From Pontiellaceae bacterium (GTDB lineage: Bacteria; Verrucomicrobiota; Kiritimatiellia; Kiritimatiellales; Tichowtungiaceae), in contig JAOZSE010000004.1 of the NCBI GenBank assembly GCA_029939835.1, positions 1-37,424 on the forward strand: a stretch of DNA of 37,424 bases, given 5' to 3'. Below the pieces are notes generated by a model. That model was not told the DNA's origin. It searched no databases and saw nothing but the letters and a program-made list of their open reading frames with translations. Position numbers and translations under genes: made by a program. Positions 32,202 through 37,424 of this stretch are shown piece by piece. The first letter of the stretch is position 1. Each line of letters starts with the position of its first letter.

Positions 32202-32807
32202 ATGGCGAAGATAAAGTACACAAAGAATGAGCTGAAGGCACAGCGCGACGCGTTGAGTCGCTTCACGCGCTATCTGCCGACGCTGCTGTTGAAAAAGCAG
32301 CAGCTGCAGCTCGAACTGCGTACGCTCGAAGCACAGATTGCCGCCAAGCGCGACGAAGAGGAAGCCGCGCGCGCCGGCCTTGCCGCGTGGGTGAAGCTCT
32401 TCTCCGAATCGTTCGATTTTGCGCCGTACATCCAGATTGCGGAGATCAAACGTTCCAGCGGCAATATCGCAGGCGTCACCATTCCGGTGTTTGTCAGCCT
32501 TACCTTTAAAGAGGAGACGCCCGACCTGTTTGAAACCGCCGCGTGGGTTGACCCCGGGATTGAACTGCTGCGTCAACTGATTGGCCTGCGGATGGAACGG
32601 CAGATACTTGAAGAACAGCGCCGTCTTTTGTCCGATGAACTTCGCACGACCTCACAGCGCGTCAACCTGTTTGAAAAAGTGAAAATTCCCGAGTGCCGCG
32701 AAAACATCCGTATCATCCGGATTTTCATGGGCGACCAGCAGACTGCCGCCGTCGCCCGCTCCAAGATTGCCAAAGGCAAGAGCGTAGAAAAGGGTTTCTC
32801 TGCATGA
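32202..32807 (+). CDS. ntpD: V-type ATPase subunit D (central stalk)
   Basis: The 201-residue protein is the rotor shaft of the V-ATPase. It has two long helices, KNELKAQRDALSRFTRYLPTLLLKKQQLQLEL (about 8-39) and a C-terminal one ending NLFEKVKIPECRENIRIIRI, which is the family's best conserved part. The middle forms a small globular region. Its stop overlaps the start of ntpI by ATGA. Confidence 0.93.
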   Translation: MAKIKYTKNELKAQRDALSRFTRYLPTLLLKKQQLQLELRTLEAQIAAKRDEEEAARAGLAAWVKLFSESFDFAPYIQIAEIKRSSGNIAGVTIPVFVSLTFKEETPDLFETAAWVDPGIELLRQLIGLRMERQILEEQRRLLSDELRTTSQRVNLFEKVKIPECRENIRIIRIFMGDQQTAAVARSKIAKGKSVEKGFSA

Positions 32808-34603
32808 TTGTGAAAATGAAAAAGCTGACGTTGCTGTGTACGCGTTCCTCGCGAGAGGAGACGCTGGCGACGTTGCGCGAACTGGGCGTGGTGCACTTGC
32901 AGCACATTCAGCCGCCGGAAGGGGCCGATCTGGAAGAAGCCCGCAACCTTTTTGCTCATTTGCAGCGCGCGCTCGAAGTGCTTCCGAAACATACGCACAC
33001 CGCACCGTCAGGCAAAACGCCGCACGAAACCGTCAAAGCGGTCTGGGAGCTGATCCACCGCAAACAGGCGCTGACTGAGCAGATTGAAGCGCTCGACATG
33101 GAAATCCGTCAGTACGAACCGTTTGGCAGTTTTTCGCCTGAAACCGTCCATGAGCTGGCGGAGCGGGGCGTGACGGTCAGGCTGTGCAAACTGCCGCTCA
33201 AAGAGATACCGGATATTCCCGAAGGGTTTACTCTCGCTGAACTGAGCCGCGACCGCAGCACCATGTACGCGGCACTGATCGGCCGCGGGCAATTTTCTAT
33301 TGAAGTCGAAGAAGTTGGTCTTCCGGAATGTTCGCTCGACGACATGAATCGGCAGCTCGAAACGCTTCGCTCGGAACTGGAGCAGACGGATACGGAATTC
33401 CACAGCTTTGCCGGTGACCGGACGGTTGTGGTCGCGCTGGCGGGCGATGCCGAAGACCGCGTTCATTATCTCGAAGCCCGCACCGGCATGGGCGCGGCCG
33501 AAGCGGTAACTTATTTGCGCGGATTTTTCCCCGCCGAGCAGGAGAAGGAGCTTCGTGAGACCGCTGCAAAACGGGGCTGGGGTGCGCTGGTCGAGGAACC
33601 GGCGGCTGATGATCCGGTGCCGACGCTGCTGCGTAACCCGAAGTGGGTCTCTCCGATCAAAGCCGCGTTGGATCTTATTGATGTTGTGCCTGGGTATAGG
33701 GAACTCGATGTAAGCGCCCTGTTCCTGATTTTCCTCAGTATCTTTTTTGCCTTTATTATCGGTGATGCGGGATACGGGTTCCTTTTCATCGGGCTAACTC
33801 TTTTCGGGAAATTCAAAACCAAAGGGAAAAAGGCGGCTCAACCCGGACTGAATCTAATGCTGATTATGAGTGCCGCGACGGTTGTTTTCGGAGTGTTGAC
33901 CGGAAACTACTTTGGTATTCCCATTGAGAGCTTGCCCCGGCTGTTACAGATGCTGACCAACTCTTATATGACCGGGTGGACAGGAACGATCTGGAATCCG
34001 GATTTGGCGGCAAGTCATATCATGTTGATTTGTTTTTCGATAGCGGTGGTACATTTATCCATCGCGCATTTGTGGAATATTGTTCGGAAAATCAATTCAT
34101 GCGAAGCCTTGGTGGATGCGGGTTGGCTGTTTTGCACATGGTCACTTTACACCATTGTGTTGGAGCTTGTTCTTGATGTCGCTCTGTATCCATTCGTTCA
34201 AACGGTAAAGCTACCCTTGATTGGAGCAGGTGTCCTTTTCATAATCATCGGACTGCTGTTAACCAAGGCCTATATTGGGATCATTACCCTTCTTCTCGAT
34301 ATCATCAGTAATTTTGTGGATATCATCTCTTACATTCGCCTGTACGCTGTGGGCGCGGCGTCGCTCGCCGTTGCTCAAGCGTTCAACGAGATGGCCATGG
34401 GTGTTGGGTTTGACGGGATGGCTTCGTTGGGAGCTGCTCTTATTCTTTTCGCCGGACACGGATTGAACATCATTCTTGGAGCCATGGGTGTGATGGTTCA
34501 CGGCATCCGCCTGAACACACTTGAATTTTCAGGGCATGCCGGTGTCGAGTGGGCCGGAATTCACTTCAACCCTTTTAGAAAAAAAGCAGTATTAGAAAAG
34601 TAG
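32804..34603 (+). CDS. ntpI: V-type ATPase subunit I (membrane stator)
   Basis: The 599-residue protein has a soluble N-terminal half (1-295) with coiled coils and a membrane half with seven or eight helices from about 303. Conserved segments include AFIIGDAGYGFLFIGLTLF, FSIAVVHLSIAHLWN and FVDIISYIRLYAVGAASLAVAQAFN; the arginine in SYIRLYA is the ion-channel residue. The ATG at 32804 overlaps the ntpD stop. The TAG stop (34601-34603) is part of a GTAGGACAGG repeat. Bases 33700-34600 look poorer in GC than the first half. Confidence 0.93.
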   Translation: MIVKMKKLTLLCTRSSREETLATLRELGVVHLQHIQPPEGADLEEARNLFAHLQRALEVLPKHTHTAPSGKTPHETVKAVWELIHRKQALTEQIEALDMEIRQYEPFGSFSPETVHELAERGVTVRLCKLPLKEIPDIPEGFTLAELSRDRSTMYAALIGRGQFSIEVEEVGLPECSLDDMNRQLETLRSELEQTDTEFHSFAGDRTVVVALAGDAEDRVHYLEARTGMGAAEAVTYLRGFFPAEQEKELRETAAKRGWGALVEEPAADDPVPTLLRNPKWVSPIKAALDLIDVVPGYRELDVSALFLIFLSIFFAFIIGDAGYGFLFIGLTLFGKFKTKGKKAAQPGLNLMLIMSAATVVFGVLTGNYFGIPIESLPRLLQMLTNSYMTGWTGTIWNPDLAASHIMLICFSIAVVHLSIAHLWNIVRKINSCEALVDAGWLFCTWSLYTIVLELVLDVALYPFVQTVKLPLIGAGVLFIIIGLLLTKAYIGIITLLLDIISNFVDIISYIRLYAVGAASLAVAQAFNEMAMGVGFDGMASLGAALILFAGHGLNIILGAMGVMVHGIRLNTLEFSGHAGVEWAGIHFNPFRKKAVLEK

Positions 34604-34647
34604 GACAGGCTTCCAGCCTGTCCAGCCAGCCAGGATGGCTGTCCTAC
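34600..34647 (+). repeat. Bipartite palindromic repeat, GTAGG...CCTAC type, second full copy
   Basis: A 48-bp element with hairpin one GGACAGGC/GCCTGTCC and hairpin two AGCCAGCCAGGATGGCT, ending GTCCTAC. Its first 21 bases equal those of the 120-168 copy. It supplies the stop of ntpI and ends 21 bp before the ntpK start. Confidence 0.85.
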
Positions 34648-34668
34648 ATTAATAAGGAGGAAAAGAAC

Positions 34669-35142
34669 ATGGACGCATCATTAGCAACAGCACTGATCAA
34701 ACTCGGAGGAGTGGCAGCCTTCTCTTTTGCCGCTATCGGCTCAGCACTAGGAACGGGAACCGCTGGAATGGCCGGGATCGGCGCGTGGAAAAAATGCTAC
34801 GCACAGAACAAGCCGGCCCCGTTCATCCTGCTGGTGTTCATCGGGGCTCCGCTCTCGCAGACGATCTACGGGTTGCTCATGTTGATTAACTTCAACAAAA
34901 TCGCGGCTCAAATAGCTGAAAATCCATCTGTAGCGTCTCTTTGGCCTGCGGTGTTGGGTGCAGGAATTGTCGGCGGAATCGCGGTCGGGGTCTCTGCCTG
35001 GTATCAGGGAAAAACATCCGCTTCAGCTAACGACTCTATTGCGGAGACAGGACAGGGGTTGACCAACTGCATCATTTCGATCGGAATCGTGGAAACAGTA
35101 GCTCTTTTCGTGACGTTCCTTGTCGGGATGGCGTTTAAGTAA
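34669..35142 (+). CDS. ntpK: V-type ATPase subunit K (rotor ring)
   Basis: The 157-residue proteolipid has four membrane helices in two hairpins. The ion-carrying glutamate is E142 in GIVETVALF (fourth helix). Residues matching the sodium site of E. hirae NtpK appear conserved: S63, Q64 and Y67 in APLSQTIYG, Q113 in YQGKTSA, and E142. The first hairpin has no acidic residue, as in the V type. AAGGAGG precedes the ATG. This is the last V-ATPase gene. Confidence 0.95.
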   Translation: MDASLATALIKLGGVAAFSFAAIGSALGTGTAGMAGIGAWKKCYAQNKPAPFILLVFIGAPLSQTIYGLLMLINFNKIAAQIAENPSVASLWPAVLGAGIVGGIAVGVSAWYQGKTSASANDSIAETGQGLTNCIISIGIVETVALFVTFLVGMAFK

Positions 35143-35162
35143 GCTCGGAGAGGCGTCCCTAC
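35143..35162 (-). repeat. Half copy of the GTAGGGACGCC repeat
   Basis: On the minus strand it starts GGTAGGGACGCCTCTCCGAG, the same as 7191-7210. It directly follows the ntpK stop codon. Confidence 0.75.
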
Positions 35163-35233
35163 CTTTCTGGGTTTAATTTCCCACCGGTTTTTTCCAGACA
35201 TCAGGCCGTTTTGCGGGTAATTTCGCACGCACT

Positions 35234-36220
35234 ATGGATTTAAAGGAACTCAACCAAATCAGGGAGACGGCGCTCGCCGAGGCAAGCGGCGCGGCCGATG
35301 CCGCCGCGCTTGAGGCCGTGCGCATCAAATACCTCGGTCGCAACGGGCTGCTTCCTGAAGTAATGGCGCAGCTCAAAGAGGTGCCGAATGAAAAAAAACC
35401 TGCTTTCGGTAAAGGAGCCAATCAGCTTAAGCAGGAACTGGGTGCGCTGATTAAAGAGCGACAGGGCGAGCTGGCTTCCGGCACCAAAAAAGGCGAAGCC
35501 TTTGATTCCTCACTGCCGGGGCAGTGGCCCGCGCTCGGCTCAGAACATCCCATCAGCAAAGTGACGGCGCGGATCACCGAAATCTTCCAGACACTTGGAT
35601 TCACCGTTGCCGATGGCCCGGATGTCGAAACGGTCTGGAATAACTTTGATGCGCTCAATACGCCCGCCGATCACCCTTCGCGCGACGAGCAGGACACCTT
35701 CTATCTCGAAAACGGTGATTTGCTGCGCTGCCACACTTCGCCGGTGCAGGTGCGCTACATGGAGGCACACAAGCCGCCGGTCCGCATTATCGCGCCGGGC
35801 CGCTGCTACCGTCGCGACACACCGGACGCCACGCACAGCGCCAACTTCCATCAGGTGGAAGGGCTTTACGTAGCCGAGAACGTTTCGATGGCCGATCTCA
35901 AAGGCACCTTGTCTTATTTCGCCAAACAATTCCTCGGCGAAGATGTGAAAATCCGCTTCCGCCCGCATTTTTTCCCGTTTACCGAACCGAGCTTTGAAGT
36001 GGACTTCTTCTTCGAAGTCGGCGGCAAAAGCCGCTGGATCGAAATCCTCGGCGCGGGCATGGTGGATCCCGAAGTCTTCAAAAAGGTCGGCTACGACCCC
36101 GATAAAGTCACTGGCTTCGCCTTCGGTATGGGGATTGAACGCCTCGCCATGATCATGTACGGCATCAAAGATATCCGCATGCTCTACGAAAACGACGTCC
36201 GCTTTCTTTCGCAGTTTTAG
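35234..36220 (+). CDS. pheS: Phenylalanine-tRNA ligase alpha subunit
   Basis: The 328-residue catalytic subunit of PheRS. An N-terminal coiled coil (about 1-85) is followed by the class II core: motif 2 RIIAPGRCYRRDTPDATHSANFHQVEGLYV (about 180-209) and motif 3 FAFGMGIERLAMIMYGI (about 296-312). 328 residues is the typical length. No ribosome binding site is obvious. The beta subunit gene pheT is not next to it, as the downstream gene runs the other way. Its stop codon overlaps the opposite gene's stop. Confidence 0.95.
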   Translation: MDLKELNQIRETALAEASGAADAAALEAVRIKYLGRNGLLPEVMAQLKEVPNEKKPAFGKGANQLKQELGALIKERQGELASGTKKGEAFDSSLPGQWPALGSEHPISKVTARITEIFQTLGFTVADGPDVETVWNNFDALNTPADHPSRDEQDTFYLENGDLLRCHTSPVQVRYMEAHKPPVRIIAPGRCYRRDTPDATHSANFHQVEGLYVAENVSMADLKGTLSYFAKQFLGEDVKIRFRPHFFPFTEPSFEVDFFFEVGGKSRWIEILGAGMVDPEVFKKVGYDPDKVTGFAFGMGIERLAMIMYGIKDIRMLYENDVRFLSQF

Positions 36221-37424
36221 TCGAATAGGTCGGGGTGATCGTCGAGAAACTGTCCTATTAAATCCATCATGGCGTGGTGAAGTTCATCGGTGAAGGCCAT
36301 GAAAAAGATGATCACTGCGGCGATATCTTTACCGGGATCGAGTAGGTTCTGAAGTTTTTTGTTCACAAACCGCATCAACTCCGGCTCTTCCATTCCGATG
36401 GGGGAGTCTTCGCTTCTTTCATCTGCATCCCGAACGCGATCCAACATGGTTTCCATCAAATCCGATTCGTAGATTTCCGGCAGGGACGGCATGTCTGGGT
36501 GGAATACGATGAATGCGGTCTGCGTAGCCAGATCGAGAATCGGTTCACGCACCGTCATCGGTATTTTTCCTTCATCAAATAAAAACGAATCGATCACGGT
36601 AATGACTTCTGGAAAGGCTTTCTCAAAACGGCTACGCAAATTCCCAAAGGATTTGAGATCGGCGGCCCGCTTTTTGACTTCTTCTGAGGTCAGGTAGATG
36701 TCGCAATCTTCAGCGTCCTCCTCAAAATCCTCATCGTTGGTTCGATGGGGGATTGAGCGGGGCGGTGGCGGCGGAAAATCAATTTCATCGAGTCCCAGTT
36801 CTCGGATCAGTGGGTTGATATCGATTTGGCCTCCGTTTTGCAGGTTGTGTTTGTCGCGGTTGTGGACATGCTGTTTCATCAGTTCGACTAGAGCTGGGCG
36901 CAGGGCGGGCAGGCTTGCGGCTTCTCGCGGTGTTTTATCGTTCAATGCGGGGATCGGGCTGTCGAGGAAGGTGCGGTCGAATTCCTTCATCATGCTTTCT
37001 TCCATTTTTGTTGGGGAGAGGGCTTCGAGATCGCTCGGAATACAGGTGCAGGAGTTTTCAATTTGCATTGGGTTTTTGAGCAGTTTTTTTGGAACCAGCG
37101 ATTTGTCGTAGTTGAAATTTTGCCGGTTCAGCATTTGTTTGGATAAATCGTCTGTTCTCTGTTTGGTGAATCTGATCAGACCGTTCAGCAACTTTTCCAG
37201 TTGAGGGCGGAGGGTGTCACGTTTTTTTGCCGAGGTGGTTTCGAGTCGGATGCGATCTTTTTTGTGGAGGAGGACTCGGCCCAACACAGCGCGTCCGGCA
37301 CCGAACAGGTCGCTCGGCTCCGTCCAGACCCATTCATCGACAAACCCTTCGTCGGCATTTTCCTCCAGCGGATCTTCGCGGTGAGCCTCTTCAAGCCCGT
37401 CCAAACGTTGGATGAGTTCCTCTC
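36217..37424 (-). CDS. Large uncharacterised protein (N-terminus beyond window)
   Basis: The frame runs through the right edge of the window with no stop, so the gene is partial. At least 402 residues remain. Near the middle is FLDSPIPALNDKTPREAASLPALRPALVELMK, similar to the PIPALxGxTPREA motif seen in some Xre/MbcA/ParS-like and SEC-C-linked proteins. Before it is a stretch LGRVLLHKKDRIRLETTSAKKRDTL, also seen in SEC-C contexts. An acidic region (NDEDFEEDAEDCDIY) and a helical C-terminus follow. No membrane segment is evident. It overlaps the pheS stop by 4 bp on the opposite strand. I cannot assign a function. Confidence 0.75.
   Translation of the reverse strand, partial: EELIQRLDGLEEAHREDPLEENADEGFVDEWVWTEPSDLFGAGRAVLGRVLLHKKDRIRLETTSAKKRDTLRPQLEKLLNGLIRFTKQRTDDLSKQMLNRQNFNYDKSLVPKKLLKNPMQIENSCTCIPSDLEALSPTKMEESMMKEFDRTFLDSPIPALNDKTPREAASLPALRPALVELMKQHVHNRDKHNLQNGGQIDINPLIRELGLDEIDFPPPPPRSIPHRTNDEDFEEDAEDCDIYLTSEEVKKRAADLKSFGNLRSRFEKAFPEVITVIDSFLFDEGKIPMTVREPILDLATQTAFIVFHPDMPSLPEIYESDLMETMLDRVRDADERSEDSPIGMEEPELMRFVNKKLQNLLDPGKDIAAVIIFFMAFTDELHHAMMDLIGQFLDDHPDLFD

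Overview
The window looks like a chromosomal segment from a Gram-negative bacterium of the PVC superphylum, most like Kiritimatiellota, Lentisphaerae or Verrucomicrobia. The reasons are a V-type (not F-type) ATPase operon of the chlamydia/Bacteroides pattern (E, DUF2764, A, B, D, I, K), lipid A genes (fabZ, lpxA), lipoprotein signal peptides, paired Asp23/AmaP-like genes beside accBC, free-standing S23 'four helix bundle' genes, and a high density of short dispersed palindromes. This placement is inference; no rRNA is present. Most genes are GC-rich core genes. I see no prophage, insertion sequence or CRISPR array.

Layout. 1-1190: the end of an unidentified gene, two small membrane-protein genes and a repeat-rich gap. 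1188-5490: a lipoprotein, an EF-G-like GTPase, a creatininase-family hydrolase and Pcm. 5813-8701: yebC, an XRE regulator sitting between two copies of the yebC 3' end, a DUF2809 membrane protein, a PEBP-family protein and an orphan HigA-type antitoxin with a toxin remnant. 8961-14092: ruvC, accB-accC, Asp23/AmaP, a PfkB-type kinase and a divergent IspD-like protein. 14216-19806 (minus strand): phosphoesterase, acylphosphatase, cold-shock protein, a very small basic protein and metH. 19939-23122: tRNA-Ser(GCT), pcnB, a DUF4186 protein, tRNA-Leu(CAG) and a parvulin lipoprotein. 23248-27089: YkgJ-type protein, fabZ, lpxA, an S23 gene and a PilB/GspE ATPase. 27177-35142: the V-ATPase operon, interrupted by a second S23 gene. 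35234-37424: pheS, then convergently a large partial unknown protein.

How genes work together. accB/accC start fatty-acid synthesis, fabZ extends it and lpxA uses the acyl chains for lipid A. The V-ATPase genes encode catalytic A/B, stalk D/E and membrane I/K subunits. The K subunit keeps residues that match the sodium-binding set of Enterococcus hirae NtpK, so a sodium pump is possible. Pcm, PcnB, RuvC, YebC and PheS are housekeeping.

The most unusual content is the repeat system. At least ten elements share one grammar: an outer GTAGG...CCTAC (or GTGG...CCAC) pair around one or two GC-rich hairpins whose stem sequences differ from copy to copy. Two copies supply the stop codons of ntpA and ntpI, one lies in frame inside a MetH linker, and a related GC-rich repeat is shared between a second MetH linker and a 32-residue gene. 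Separately, both S23 genes are bracketed by AT-rich inverted repeats, as if each were a small cassette.
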